In this document: positions 1 to 14,400 of the stretch, in pieces
Position numbering within the stretch: the first letter of the stretch is position 1
Layout of the letters: every line of letters starts with the position of its first letter
Origin: Motacilla alba alba
Lineage: Eukaryota; Chordata; Aves; Passeriformes; Motacillidae
Length of the DNA stretch: 64,000 nt
Direction: 5' to 3'
Assembly: GCF_015832195.1 (NCBI RefSeq)
Contig: NC_052021.1
Coordinates: 25,774,286 to 25,838,285 of the forward strand
Made by a program: the position numbers and the translations under genes
The notes under the pieces: model-generated
What the model was told of the DNA's origin: nothing
Database searches by the model: none
What the model saw: the letters and a program-made list of their open reading frames with translations, nothing else

Positions 1-128
1 TGTTGAAGGAAAATTAAAGGACTAGTTGGCATCAGGCAGAACTACCCACCAGCAGAAAGAGTTACAGTTCATTTTTGCTTCTCTTGGGATGAACTCTTGG
101 TTTTCTTTAAAGTAGTCCAACTGGACTT
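1..128. other. Non-coding flank at the left edge
   Basis: No gene or repeat is recognised here. The segment may belong to the end of the LTR-like element that follows, whose boundary could not be set because no clear TG...CA terminal pair or target-site duplication is visible. Confidence 0.4.
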
Positions 129-575
129 TTAGACTCCAGACAACTTCAAAAAATAACACAGGTTGTATGTCACAGCTGTTGTATGAGACAGCCACAATAC
201 ACTGAGTATCATCAGACCACTTCCGAAGGCTTCAAGCCACACAGAGTAACACCACACCACAGCAGAAGGCTTCAGGCATCTGCCCATACACTTCAGAAGG
301 CTGCAGGCATCCACCCTTCTTGTTCTTCAGCCCAACCTTTTATACCCTCATGTTCCTGCATTGCCCGTGTGCCCTCTGCTCCCTTTGGTGGTTGGTCAGT
401 GCCCCTGGGCACTCCATGGCTCATTGCTGTCACTGCTGCTCACTGCTTCTCACAGCTGAGCCCCTGGGGATGGGGCTCGGCCCAGCCCCACTCCCAATCA
501 CCACAAACTGAGTGCCTACAGTTGTATAGAACCTCTTGTAAAAGGGCTCAAGCAATAAACAATAAACTTGCCTGA
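129..575 (-). mobile_element. LTR-like segment, possible solo endogenous-retrovirus LTR
   Basis: This 450-bp block is richer in GC than its flanks and has promoter-like organisation. On the minus strand there is an ATTGG (inverted CCAAT) element, then a GC-rich stretch, then a TATA-like site near 336-346, followed by three related copies of a 'cagaaggcttcaggc'-type motif at roughly 219-240, 261-278 and 292-309. Compact promoters with internal short repeats are typical of avian endogenous-retrovirus LTRs. Against this, no gag, pol or env remnant flanks it, no primer-binding site or polypurine tract is visible, and the plus strand carries two AATAAA motifs at about 555-567 that would suit the opposite orientation. 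Family and strand are therefore uncertain; a CpG-poor unique promoter-like sequence is the alternative. Confidence 0.3.
336..346 (-). promoter_or_regulatory. TATA-like box on the minus strand
   Basis: The minus strand reads GGTATAAAAGG here, a near-consensus TATA box, with a GC-rich region upstream (at higher coordinates). It is the main reason for calling the surrounding block LTR-like. Whether it is used is unknown. Confidence 0.3.
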
Positions 576-2935
576 GTGAAAATGCTGAGAAATGCCTAAA
601 TAACTTAGGCAGAGCATGAGGAGACAGCCTCAGGTGGAAAAACCTCCTTTGGCTCAGTACTTTCTTCTTGGTAAGCCATCTGCCAGTGCTGGGTGCAAGA
701 ACAAGCTAGGAAGGCAAGTCAGAATCAGGAGACACATCACTGGGAAAGAGGATGTAATAAATTCTTTAAGAACAAGTATGTGTTGACATGGAGTAACACA
801 GAAACCCATTTTCTGAAGTTGAAGCCTTTTGGGTATTTTATAGTTATTATTTTTTTAGAAAAGAAAAGAAAGAATATCTGAGTTAAGCCCCTCGATTTAT
901 CTTGTTCTGTTCAAATACAGCAAAAGATTTATGTAAATTCGTTATTTTCTCTAGGAGTGTCATCTGACTTTGCTTTTCATTAAATATTAATACACTCGTC
1001 TAGGGGAAAAATTAAATTCCTTCCTTAGCAAATCCTCCGGAAGTAGAAAGTTAAACTGGAGGAATTAGAGTCAGTATTGTCTTCTGGGGAATCTCATCAG
1101 AGCAGATCCTTTTCCTGGTCTAGCTTTCATTACATAAAAGCTTTTCTGTACTTTTCATAGCCACAGAAAGAAACAGAGGAAGCAATACAGGGAGTCCAGG
1201 CATTGACCATGGAATGAAGCTCACAGCTAATCCTGTCTGCACTGAGAGGAGAGGAGGAAGGAGGTCAAGATGCAGTTTTGTAGCCACTTGCCCTGTCATT
1301 TCAATTTGAGTGATAACCTGCAACTTCCTGCTTTGGAAAATGTGGAAAGATCAGATTACTCCCTGTCTCACTTTTTCTCCCCCACACACATGCACCTCTT
1401 TCACAGCCAGCTGGCCATTTTCTGGACCAACAATTAGTTCAGTGAGGTCTCCATGTGGATGATCTCCCTGCTTTGTCTGTCACATATCTCCACAACAGTG
1501 TCTGTATTGCCACCATAATCTCCACAGCTCATACCTGACCTTTCTCATTGTTCTGATGAGAGGGGCAGAAAAAAATAAAAAGGCAATAAAAGACATATCT
1601 TCTTGTGCTTTTCTTGCACACTGGAAGCATTATTTTCTATTCTCAAGTGCTTTCCGCATTAGAAATTCTGTATTGTTGTGATCTACAAAAAATCCATTTT
1701 CAGCACTTGTGATGTGACTCTATTTCAGTTCCTCTTCCTGTTCAGCTCACAGATTTTGTCCCTTTTCTTTTTGCCATTTTTGCAACAAAAGGAACTCTCT
1801 GTGTTATATCAAAGAAAGATCTTCCTAGGGAACCATTCAATTGACTTACTTAAAGACTCAGGTTGTGAGTGCTGCATGTAGAGGCCCTTCGAAATATACT
1901 GACACTAATATTTTAAAAGAGTTTCCTCTCCCCTTCTCTCCCACTGGTTCTGATCAGGGAATCTGGACAATGTAAGGTCTTTGATATTTTCCCTCTTCCC
2001 CTTGTAAACAGTTAATAGGGAACAGGGCTCAGGTGTGCAAACCTGCAATAAGCATTGAACAAAAGCCAGACACAAGCCTGAATTCAAATATCACCAATAT
2101 CTGGAGAGGAGTGGAGGAGAACCCAACTGCAGCAAGAATTTTCTCTTGATTTGATTGCCAGGAAACACATGAGTTTTGGCCCCAGTTCACCATTTCAGGC
2201 ACTGAAGTATCCATCTTTGTTCCAGTTTGCTTGCCCAACACAATAAAATTACTCTCCCCTTTGGTTCTCTGTTACTGGTGTAGAAATCAGATGGCTCATG
2301 AGGACTAAAAGAAACACAGCCTCAGACTCAACTCAAATTGCCATTTTTATTGGTAACTGTAACTGCACTGATTCCCCTCCACTGGCAGTGGAAGGTTCTC
2401 ATCAGCAGTGTGAACATGCCCTGTCTGTTGAAGGTCTCAGTTTTGGACGTGGATTCTCTTGGATGGTGGATGAATGTGCTCTCCTGAGCTCTGGCTGCCA
2501 AGCCAACAGCCCTGGCCCTTGCCCTGACAGGAAACCCTGAGGCAGGCAAGGCAGTGCCCTTTCTCCTTCTCAAGTCACCACTGCACAGGGTCACCTTGGG
2601 CTGTAGCCAGCAACAAGTAAAATAAGACCTCCTCTTGCTCTGAAGAGAGTGCAAATGCTGTATCCAGGATTGTGAGTGTGTCTGTGTTTTAATATCAAAA
2701 AGAAATTAAAATAATGATGCAAAACTAATTGAAAATTCGCTACAGAACAATTTGATTGTTCTGGGAAAACATCTCCCATTTTTAATCATGGTAATTAATT
2801 TCAAAGATTAAGAGGATTCATAGATGAAAATAAAGCATTAAGATTAGAAGAAGGATATGCACTTTACTGGGCATTTGGGTATTAATAGGATTTTTTTGGT
2901 ATTAATTTTAAAAGCACAGATGATGAAGATACAAA
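576..2935. other. Unique non-coding DNA
   Basis: No homology to a known gene or repeat is recognised. ORFs in both strands are short (108 codons at most, minus strand 2328-2654), lack domain signatures, and are not arranged as exons with convincing splice sites. Confidence 0.55.
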
Positions 2936-3012
2936 AATAATACCTAATATTTTTATACTGTAGTGCTTTTCATCTTCAAAGCATTTTGCAAACATTACCT
3001 CTGTTGCAGAAG
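2936..3012 (+). repeat. Possible ancient amniote interspersed-repeat fragment
   Basis: The stretch contains 'tagtgcttttcatcttcaa' followed by 'agcattttgcaaacatta'. This pattern (a 'cttttcatctt...aaagc.cttt.caaac' core) recalls the 3' parts of old amniote SINE/LINE families. A similar core occurs at 24500-24576. The subfamily cannot be named by eye and the match is short, so this is tentative. Confidence 0.3.
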
Positions 3013-6000
3013 ACTTGAGGAGAAATGGATTTCACTTTATAAATGAAAATGTTTCAGTTGATTCCATATTAAACTGCAAACAAAAGACATCTCTGCCATT
3101 CATGTCAAGTTACTGGTAAGTATTGAACTGGAGACAGATGTACATCAAGGAAAGTTACTATTGAAAAAGGAAAATTTAGCTAATTGAAACTATAAAAATA
3201 AATGCTTAAAGAATGGAAGATAAGTATTCACACATCTTCATGGGTTGGACAAGGTGAAATTCATTCCTGCTCACAAAGGTTTGAGTGGAATGCAATTGGT
3301 GCATAGATCCTATCTGGCCTTTTGAATAATTTCACCTGAGCCTCCAAATAAAGGGATGCACATTACCCACTGCACAGTTCATTGCAAAACTAACCCATCT
3401 CCCTCCTTGGCTCCTCTCAGCCCAGCCATGAATGTGCCCAACCCAAACCATTCTTCCCTGTTAAAATGGGAACAACTTCAAGAACAGCTGAGCTGCTGCT
3501 CAGTGTGTCCCAATGCCACAATTTGGTAACCTCCATTTAAGAAGGTCTGCCCCAAATATTTTCATTCCTGGCTATGACTTGTCATAAAGGTCACCGTCAA
3601 ACTGCCTCTTGTGCTGTTCTCAAATCATCCTGCAGACCTGTCCCCACCACACCTCAGCAACACTGGGCTCACCTTCCCATTTTGTTATCATGATGTAACA
3701 CCACAGATTTCTGATTTTTATGTGAATACAGCAATGCAGCCAAGATGTTGTCCTCAAACTGCAAGTTTGAGTTCCTTGATACCTAAACTCCTTCTTAACC
3801 CACAAGAGGTGGTGCTGACCATGCTGTGGCTTTATTCATCATCATTGACCTAAAGTATCTCTTTCTCTAACCCAGCCTTGAGCTCATTCTGGAGCTCCCC
3901 ACTGGAGCAGCTCCTGTTGGTCACCCTGGAAAGCTCATGCTCTGGTTGCGGATAGCACTCAAGTACAATGAAACAATCTGTCTGTACCCTCCAAACACAG
4001 ATTGCATGCCAAGCATCCTGTGATAACTACAAAGCTCTTGGGGGCTCTGTCTGAACAGTGCCCAAGCCCTGACCTCAGTCAGGCACTGAGGTCCCTCAGA
4101 GCAGCACAGCTCACAGGGTCATGCACCACGCAGCCTCAGGCTCCTGCAGTGCCACCTGGCTCACAGCCACCAGTCCAGGAGAGCAGCTGTGAAAACAGCA
4201 TCTTGCTAACTGTAGGAACACACAGCTTAAATAGCCAAGAGGAAAACAAAACACACCCAAGCCCTTTAATTGTTTCGGTTTCTTATGCACAAGGAAGAAA
4301 AGGGGAGAAAGAAGCAGAACTCTGATCTGATTACTTATAGATATGGATACATTCGGCTTATTGCCTGAACTGGTCTCTGCTTTCTAAAATCTCTCCTTAT
4401 TAGGAACTGCAGCAAATTACCACTGAAGAGCTCTTATCTACACTGTGTCATAAGAACTGAGCAAAAGACTGATTCAGACCTGATGGAGAAGAACTGCCTT
4501 GCAGCTCTGCCTGAGTGCACAAGTGGAAGGCAGGTTCAAACAGGCTGGAATAATTATAATGAGTTGTTTGCTGTTCTGCTTGGCTGGAAGGTGTTTGTTG
4601 TCATGCTTTTTTAATTGCTAAGTCCTTCGGTAGCACAATTTTCTTTCACTCGATCATTACAGCCACCTATGACATTTAGAAAGAAATAATTTGTGTAAGA
4701 TATGGTGACTACAGGAAGAGTTACTATCTAGTGAGTGGAATAATATGCCATGGAAAAAGAAAAATTCAAAAGGGGTTGAATCTATGAGACAGGAATATAA
4801 CCTTTATTTAGAACAGTTAAAGCCCTCAAGCACCTGAAAGTTAACTACAGACACAATGAAGTAACTCTAATTTCATTAAATTTGCCATATGCAAAGACAG
4901 CACAGAACCCAAACCAGGATTCCAACTACCTGCTGCTTTAAAAGGTAGTATAATAAATTGCTCTGGAAATGGTAACGTGCCAAACAAGCCAGAAGGGAGT
5001 ATCTGAACAAGGAGATTATGGAAAATGGAGATTTGGAACCATTTAAAAACATTTGACAATAAAACCTAAAAGCCACACTCCTACTATCTGAAAGTTTACT
5101 GACAAAAAAAAAATTACTTGTCTTAACAGAAAAGTGAGAGCACCTAAAAGGTATAGGAGTATACATCCACATAAATCACTTATACAGAGCCACTCAGAGG
5201 TAGTGTGCATGCATGGATTATAGATATATTGTATATACATATGCAGAAAAACTAATAATAATAAACATGTAGCTCAGATTTATTTAAGAAAACTGCTAAG
5301 AGAAGGAAAATAACAAATTGTAGCCACAGTTTTTGATGTTTACTACCCTCTTCTGTGATGCAAAGGAGTTTTTGAGGGGTTTTGGTCTAATATTTCTGAA
5401 AGGTCTTAAGCTTGTCATGGGATGCTGACAAACATTTTCTGAGTATGTTAGGCTGGAAACTCAGGATGTTTGCTCTTGTGGGTGCTTCCGTCTTTGCTAC
5501 AGTTTCCTGAGATTGGAGGGAGCTGGGATGGTCAGATTATTCTCCCTAGTTCTGTCTAGCCCAGCTAAAGGAGCCCCAACCCAAGAGTTAACTCATTATT
5601 ACAGGACAACACTGTCACAAATGGTCCTGGAAGAGCAGAATTGTCCGAGGTATATATTTCCTCATGTTCAGGGCACCGAGTCAGAGACATCTTTCTAATC
5701 TAATATTAATGTTCCAGGATATTAAACAACAGCTATTTAAAGTTCAGCCTTTTCAAATCAATAAGAACTGATCACTTATACTCAAGAGTTTTAACTCTGA
5801 ATAAGAAATGTACCCTAGAATGTGACAGTAAGTGCAGAGCATCAAGATGCAGGAGCAGAGCCAGGAGTGATGATTCAGCCTTGGCCACAGCACAGTGCCC
5901 AAATTCCAATGACCTGGAGAGGGGTCACAAGTGCCACCAGGGTCAGGGCAAATCCCCTGTTCTGTGAAAGACGCAAGGGAGCAATGTTTCCTTCTTCAGA

Positions 6001-8439
6001 AAGCTCAGGCCTGACTTGATTTTTGTTGACAAGGGCAAGCTTTCTCTCTCTGCGTGTTATCTGTCTGATATTTACATATCTCAGCCCAGCTGATCCCAGA
6101 GGCACTGCAAGCACCAGAGGCCAATTCGTGCGAGCTGCAGAACAGTCAAAGGTGATCACCCCCCGAGCTGAGACCCCCCTGCTTCCAGCCAGCCCCAGGG
6201 AGCTCCGAGATGCCTGCCAGGGAGCAGGGACCTCACAGCACCTTTGTTGCCTTTTTCCTGCACAGTTCCTGCAGCATTTACCACGGGTGATCTCTTCAGA
6301 CCCTCTGGTCAGCTACGTGCCTCCCTGGAGAGTGTGAAAGCTTGATATCCTCATCCCCTCTGAAATCTGGCTGAGACAAACTCAAGCAATCAGGACAGAT
6401 TTGCTTTTGGAAACAAGACAAAAATGGTGTAGGAACTAAATGAGAACATAGTCTCCTTTAGAGAAGGATTTTATTTTGTTGATGACATTTTTATTCTGGG
6501 ACAACAGAAGGGGATAACCTAAATCTCACACTTCCATAATGATGTTTTCTATAGAGCCTGCAATGAGTCAGGATGGAATCTGCCATTACAATTATGGGCT
6601 ACAAACAAGCCTTGCTTTCCTTATACATATACCTTGTATAGGGAGAACAGGGAGAGAAATTGGCTGTTTATTAGACCCACTTATTGAGCTGGAAAACACC
6701 AAAAATACCTTGTGGGGAGAAGGTCAAAATCTCTGCTCCTCCAGTCATATCAGCTAGGTTACCAAAAGTTAAGGCCTGCTCTTGCAATCCTTGTCATGGT
6801 TCCAGTACCTCTAGAACTCTGTTACAAATATCAATATCAGCATATTGACATACCCTGTAAACCTGACATAGATTAAAAGGGAGGCAAGTTTCAGGACCAA
6901 AGTGGGCTTAAAGCAAAAGCATATACCCAAAATATGAAAGATGAGTTCCCTGCATTCCAGCTAGAAAAAAATCTTAGCAGCACAGGGAGTACATTATTTC
7001 ACTTCTACAAACACGGAGTAAATAGATAGGTGAAGCTGCATTGAAAACTGAGTAACTGCAGAGCAAAGCTATAAGAATCTTCAACATTAAACACAACACC
7101 TGTTGAACTTTTAACATCAGAAAATTCAGTCCCATCATAGTCTAAATTTTTGGGAGAAAAATGATTTTTATATAATTGTATTTAAATAAAAGGGAAATAT
7201 TTGGTTGCACCAATTCACTCTAAAACTTCATCTGTCTGAGTGATCAGAGTGAGCCCCATCAATTTTTATCATTCATTTCAGATTGTTTGCCCTCACTGAA
7301 CTACAAGCCCCATGAGCACTGAGATGCAGATTTGCACAACTTGAGCATGGGCTTACAGCACAAAATATGGTGCCAGCACAGGCACAGAGCCTACCAATAA
7401 CCAAATCCCAATTGCCCTCAAACAAATGCACTCAAACAAATTCTGTCAGTGACAGTCAAAACATCTTAGAATAAAAAGTATGGAAACAATGAAACTTGAC
7501 ATTTATAGATCAATAGATGTTTGTTTTTCAAAAGTTTTGGTCTTTTAATTTTTCATCCCAGTTTGTGATTAAAATAAGTGTCTAAATATCAGAATTCCTC
7601 AAGGGAAACTCCATTTTTCAATCTTCTTCAACAATCAGACCAAACTTTTCTTCCTCATCCACAGAAAGCTGTAGATATGTAGATGGGATCAGAATTCATT
7701 CTTGTTGCTCAGCTGGAAATCTCATTACAAACGCAGAAGACTTCACAGATTTCCAGGCGATTTCCAGACTTCCCCTTTCCAACAGAGCTTGAACCCAATC
7801 CAGGTTAAAACTAGGTCTCAGATGCAGCAGGAGCAGAAGTTTCCATATTTCTTGGCTTTTTTTTCTCTTGCAAATGTCACTGCAGAGGAGCTGCTGCAGG
7901 AGGAGGAGTTGTCCTCAGGCACGGCCCAGGTGTCAAAGTCCCCAGCACAGTCTGGGTATTGCACTACAACCAAATCCATCCTGCTCTTTCTGCCTCCAGC
8001 TGGACTAAGGGCTGGTTTCCTCAGAAAACTCCATGTGTTAGAGGAAAGCCTTCTACTTTAAAACCAGATTAGTTCTGCTTTACTGAACATCCAAAATTTA
8101 TTATATTTAACATGCTGAAATTTTATTGCCTTTAACCATCATATTAGAAGCATGTGAAGTTTCAGCAAAACTAAGGGAAAACTGTTTATTCTAAGAAATG
8201 CTTGGGTTGGCAATCCAATAAACTCTCTAACAAGTTGCAAATTTAAGCCATCACTGGACCACAACCAACAGTATAATTATCTTAGTGTGTACCTCAGCTT
8301 TTTATCACTGCACAAAGACCTTGTGACAAACAGGTGAGACCAGCCATCTGGGGGGCAGGACTGCAAGACTGGTCCTCAAGAAATGAACCTTCAGTGATGC
8401 AGTCTTCTATTGCTTTCATTTTCCATTTCTGCCCTGCAT
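3013..8439. other. Unique non-coding DNA
   Basis: No gene or interspersed repeat is recognised. The longest ORFs (107 codons at 4002-4325 plus, 119 codons at 7702-8061 plus) have no domain, signal peptide or repeat that supports them. Small A-rich runs (for example near 5103) and an AT-rich dinucleotide patch near 5219-5242 are present. Confidence 0.55.
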
Positions 8440-8463
8440 TAATATTATTATTATCATTATTAA
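8440..8463. repeat. Imperfect (ATT)n microsatellite
   Basis: Short run of ATT/ATC trinucleotides, interrupted once. No function is implied. Confidence 0.6.
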
Positions 8464-11400
8464 TTGAGTTTGTTTATTGTAACAAACAGCCTGGAACAGC
8501 CTCTGTTCCCAAGGAGCAGGAGCAAACAGATGAGGGGGGAGAGAAAAGCAAGGAGAGAAGATATGTCTTACCCATCCTGACTTGGGGGACTGACTTGGTG
8601 GAGCCCTTCACCAAGGGGCACAACACACTGGTGTTTTCTTGGCTCTCCAGACAGACCATCCCCTCACAAAGACAGAGCTGAATCACTCACCCATTGCTCT
8701 GTGATCTTCATGGTTAGGGAACAGAGTGCTTGAAGTGCCATGACTTTTGTGGCTGCGTATTTACCATCATGACTTGCTAAGGGCAAGGTGCTGTAGAAGA
8801 CATCTTGGAATTTTTCTCCAGCTCATGCTGAGATGTTCAAAAGTTTAGGGAGTGTGTAGTGTCATCTTGTTTTGTTCTCAACCATCTCTTAAAGCAAGAA
8901 CTTCAGTTTCTCATTGGGAAAAAATTCTAATTCTTATGGTTTCAGAAAATGATGTACTTGCTCTGCATATACCGTGCAATGTATGGTAAGAGATGAGAAC
9001 AAACCCACAACTAACTGAATCTTTCTACATACAAAATTAATTCAAGCATCGACTGGAAACAATTACTTGCTCTAGCCTGCAAAGGTATCTGGATGAACTG
9101 CTTTTTATGTTTAACACCTTCCAGGGCTGTGCTCAGACATTCTTCATACCATATGTACAGTGAAACATAAAAGACCTTCGCTATCTTCCACCAGCTTTAC
9201 ACTAGATAAAATTCGTTGGCTTTAATGAAGATGCTCCTTTTTTTATATCTGTGTAAGTAAAAAGAGAACCAGGTCCTCTCAGTGAAAATGTCAGGTTGCT
9301 AATGGTGTTCATTTTTACTTAGAAATAATGAGGAGAAATACTTGGCACAGAGTTTCCCTGGCATAAGGAATAGTGTATAACAATGAGATTCATCTCGATG
9401 AGCATTTCGACCCATCCAGAGGATGTATTCCATCACCTTACACAGTAGATACAGAAAGGGATGTCCATGAGGAATCCAATCCCCTTTAGGTGTCTGTCCT
9501 GGGATGAGATAAATATTCACTGGAAATATTTCTCCCTGGCTCTATTAACTGTAAATGAAATCTTTTTTAGTAGTTGAGGATAGAAGACTAAATTGACATC
9601 AGTCCCGTCACTGGTCCCCACATTTGCTAAAGACCTGCAAAGCTGCAAATGTTCAGCTCCATTATGAGACAGTGTTTCATTCAACATTCATAGTGAGCTC
9701 AGTCAGGGAGCCTGCACAGCATTCCAGCCAAGGAGACAAGGAAGAACCCTCTGTTCTTCTCTTTGTCAGAAATACTCTCTAAAGACCCAGCACCCACAGC
9801 TTTGTGAGGAATTTTTTTTCATTAAAAATGAAAAATAAAATCAGAATATTCCTTTGGTTGATCCCAGACATTGTTTTTCTTTGCAAGCTGTCTAGTGAAG
9901 TACAATATTTTGTTTACCAGGATAATGAATAATTTGTTTCATGTTATTTGTTTTATTTTTATTAGGTTTTAAGTTAAACACAGTCAGAGTTGTTTCCATC
10001 AAATTGAAAATTTGATGCCTTCTGTGCATAACAAAACAAACTTTTTTGTTTCTCTTTTCCCCAAAACAATCCTCCACCAAATAGAAATAATTTGGTTTAC
10101 ATGAAGTTTCAGTTTTCAACAAGAAAATTACTCATCCAAAGAGACTCAAAACATGAGGATCATTAACTAATTACAGCTTGTGATATTCCCAGTGAAGTGG
10201 TAAGAGGACACTTTCCACATTATTAAATTCTGGCCAGGATGAAATCAATGTACTTGCAAAGGCTGATGAAGCACCAGGTCTTTTGAACGTGACCCTAAGT
10301 GACATATTCAGAGGCATCAATTTTCTGAAAAGAGTGGATGCTTTCTTTTTGCCTTAATTAAGACCACTGTGTGTTGCCTAATGCCTGATGTGTTTAATAA
10401 TGTTGCACTCTTGTGACATATGGTGAGAAAAGGGCTCTGAGTTCACAGAGATTGTGCAGCTTCATGTCACTGGCAGCAGCTACCCATTTGTCCACCAAAT
10501 ATTCTATGATGGTCTTAAAGACATCTGGTCTTGGCTGTGTCTGACATGCAGGGACAAAGTGGTCCAGAAGAAGAGAAAAGATACTTTCAGCTTGGAAATC
10601 AATGTGAGTGGTATTTTTCACATCAGAAGCAGCCCATCAGAAGAGCCTTTCATCATAAGGGAAAGTGCTTATCAGAAGAAAAGGGTCATGGAGTATCACC
10701 ACTCATCACCCCAGTTTACAGAAATGTGCAGCCTCACAGGGAGCTTTTTTGCTGTTGAAGGGTAGGGCAACACACAAGCCACATTTCCAGGAAGATGTAA
10801 ATCATAAATCAGAAATAGATGTCCGCCTGTGGTTCTTAAAGCATCAGTATCCTCCTTCACACTGAGCAGGTTCTCACATGTTTCTAAATTCTGACCAAAT
10901 CTTAAGTCTTTAGGTTTGATCCCCCAACTTCTGTCAGCTCATCCGTTGTCTAAATCTGCCAGTTCTTACCACTCACTACTAAGTTTACTTCTAGAGTCAA
11001 GAAATCAAGACCTTAAATCAAATGTCTCTGAGCTGACTTTCTGCACATTCCCTCTGTTATATGCTTGAATAATTTTATTGCTGAGGTCTGCACCATATAA
11101 CTTGACCATTGAAGTGATGATGCAGAAGACAAAGGAAAAGATATACTGGGTTAATGAACCATGCCCACATCCATGCTTTCTGCAAAAAAACCCTTTCAAG
11201 TGTAAATTATTGAGGTTTCCTTTGTGTCATTCTATTCGTCAGAAGACCTCAGTCCTTCCAAATGTTTCACTACTGGGCTTGGATGGTATAATGATGTCAC
11301 AGGGAAGGTTTTGGGGTGCAAGATTTCAGGAGGCTCGGAACATTAGTAGATGTTGTTCCATTTTCCCTCAAAAATTTCTGTGCCCAAGAACAGCTCTTTT

Positions 11401-14400
11401 GACTTCTGTGCTGAATTAAAGATCAACATTTAATGAAAAAAAAATATATAGACTAAGCAATATTATATGCAGAGACAGTTCTATCCAGCCTGTCACGATC
11501 TTCACATGTTAAATTTATCCTAAAACCTATTTTCCAACTGACTGATTTGTACTCTAGCGTTTATAAGATTGATAAGCAAAACCAAATTATTTTGTATATC
11601 ATATTGGTCAACTACTTGTATTTCTGATAATGATTGTTTTCTGTTTGTTTTCCTCCATGTACATATCAAAGGCTATCAGAGAGATAGCTTGGAGGTAGAA
11701 GAGGCATTTCTTTATACGAATTTTTAGCTCCAGCAGAAATATATGACATTGTGTTGAATATTTTTCATTTATTTAATGAGAAATCAGAAGGCATTGCCAG
11801 CCAGATGCTTTCCATTATGATCTGTGCTGCAAACACTTGAGTTTGCCCGCCTGAGAATTAGATCCTGCTACTTGAAGAATCCTACTAAGAAGTACAATAG
11901 TTTGTCCTGCCACAAGGAACTTCTTTCAAGAACTGAATGTAAAAAGGTGTTTTATCAAAGTACACTGCAGTCATAAAACTGGAGAAGGACACAAATACTT
12001 CTGTGAAGTGTTTTACTGAATACAAGGTTGGATACTGAATATTTGGTTTGGATGAGAGGCTCAAAAGTGGGCTGTAGGGGAGGAAAGCATGTGCTATTGG
12101 TACCTCAAAATAATTGCTCTATGGGAGGCAGGGAGCAACCCTGACTCTATCTACATCTCATTTTACTGCCCAAGCTGGAGAAGCAGGGGAAAAAATAATA
12201 AATATTTTTCCATTTATCTGGTGTTTCAAACAATTATTTGGGCACAAACTAGTCTCCATACCAGACTACCCACTCCCTGACATCTCCACTACTCCTGCTA
12301 GTGAGAATGCCAATGGAGTTGGTGGTTTTGCAGCACACCCATGTTAGTGCCTGTATAATAATACCAGACACATTTCTCTGCCAGCAGCTAATGGGTTTTT
12401 CAGTCATCACCACTCACACAGGTCAGTCAAACAACATTGAACCAGATGCTCAGTGCTCTTTATTGCATTGCCACTCTCAAAGCCATCTACACTTGACTGT
12501 TTGCCAATTTTTCTTTTAATAAAAAGTATCTTTCTTTCTGTTTGTGCAGAAATCCATCACAGAAAAGAATATTATTTACAGTATACCCTGGCTACTGGCT
12601 ATGGCCTAAAATATTGCTTAACAACAGGAGGAAAAGATCTGCCACTCTGAAGAAAGAGATACATCTAATGCCAGCCATATAATTACTGCTCTTTCCACCT
12701 CCAGTAAAATTTATAGGCAGTACTGTCATTTAGGGTTTCATGAGGATGGACTTTCATGCTTTATGGTGAGTCCATTAATAGCTTCTAACTACTGAAATTT
12801 CTAATCATCTATATTGAAAAAAGTAATTTATTACCACACTATTACAGCCATTTTAATGTTCTACAAGCATATTATTTGCACATTTGAGTATAAGTCATCA
12901 GTAAGTCCTTTCTAAGATTACTTTAATGTAACTAAGTAACGTGGTGATTCTGCAGACTGCGGGTGAACATCAGCCCTCTTGTAACAACCAGAAAAACTCC
13001 TGGAGGAGGGACACTCTGGTCATGTTTTTTGTCATGGAATTGTTTTGGTTAATTTAGCAAGGATAGACCTGGTGGATTAGGGTCACTAGGGAGCTACAGA
13101 TTAAACCACTGGTTTACAGGCAGTGAAGGAGGATTATGACTTCTGCAGAACGAAAACCAAAAGGTTACATGTGGAGCCTGGCTTTTTCAGACAAAGTGTA
13201 TGACATTTCTTCACAAAGGTAGTTTGGAGGAGGGAAAATGATCTTCTTGTCATTCCTGTTTACTGCAAAACTTCACCTGAATTGAGACATTCAGGAGCCT
13301 AATGTTCTCCACAATGGCAGGAGAGCTGTGAGGTCTTCAGTCCAAACCACTGCAGAGAATGATGCTGGTTGCTCAGGACTATGTCTAGTCATGGTTTGGG
13401 TATCTCTGAGCATGGAGAATTCACAGCTTGGACCCTTGTCCCATGTTTGACCACTATCACTGGGGGAAAAAAAAATCTGAGTATCTCTCTTTCTGTAACT
13501 TCTATTCCCAGTCTCCTCTCACTGCTGAGAAGAGTCTGTCTCTGCCTTCCCTACTCCTGTCAGGCAGCTGAAGTCAGTAGTGACGTCTTCCCCAAGAGTG
13601 AGTTTCTCCCTGAGTTTGGCCTGGGAAACACTCTTTCCCTACTGTTTGCAGGAGTCCATAAGAGACTTGAGGAGAACATTTCTTTGATTATCACCTCAAC
13701 TACTCTTCCCAAGCTGGGTAGGAAATCAGGTTGCAGTTGCCACAGCCTCCTTCCTTCAGGTGCGTGAACATCAGCAGATGAAAAACCTTGAGATTCCTGC
13801 TTTTGTTCTTAATTTCCTTTGAGTAAATGCCACCTCTGTAAAAATAACACACTGAGCCTCAGCAGTAATAGATTTCCAGGTGAGATGTCTACATCAGCTG
13901 CTGTGCAGCACCCTGCCGCTGCTGCCCTCTAATTATACACCTGGGCACTTTCATCTGATACCCGTGTGTGGTGCAGCTGGAGACATCTCTGACACTTCAT
14001 GCAGCTTTAAGGGTTTCTGTGACACACTCAGAAAATGCTGCAGCAACACCAGGGTCCCTCAGCACGAGTAGAGGAATGTGGAGAAGGACAGACACCCAGG
14101 GCTGGTGGATCCCCTGCCCCTCCTCTCCTCCTCACCGCACCAAGCCCTGCCAGCAGATGCTGTGGTCTGTGGCTGGATGGGAGCAGAGGTGTTGACAGAT
14201 GCCACCACAAGCAGGATCCCCAAGAAGTTTCCCTCCTCCCCACCAGCACTTTCCAATCCTGTGTGCCTCCAGCTGCAGCAGAGGTACGCTGCGCTGGGAC
14301 ACTCTTCAAACCACCAGGTCTCTTTGCAATTGACTTTCTCTCCAAGTTCCCCTTTGATTATCTGTCTGAAAACAAAACTCTGTAGCTAAGCATTACATGT

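Noticed and set aside
261..276. Resemblance of 'agcagaaggcttca' to the end of alpharetroviral LTRs
   Set aside because: The match is only about 14 bases, the motif is one of three local repeats, and no primer-binding site follows.
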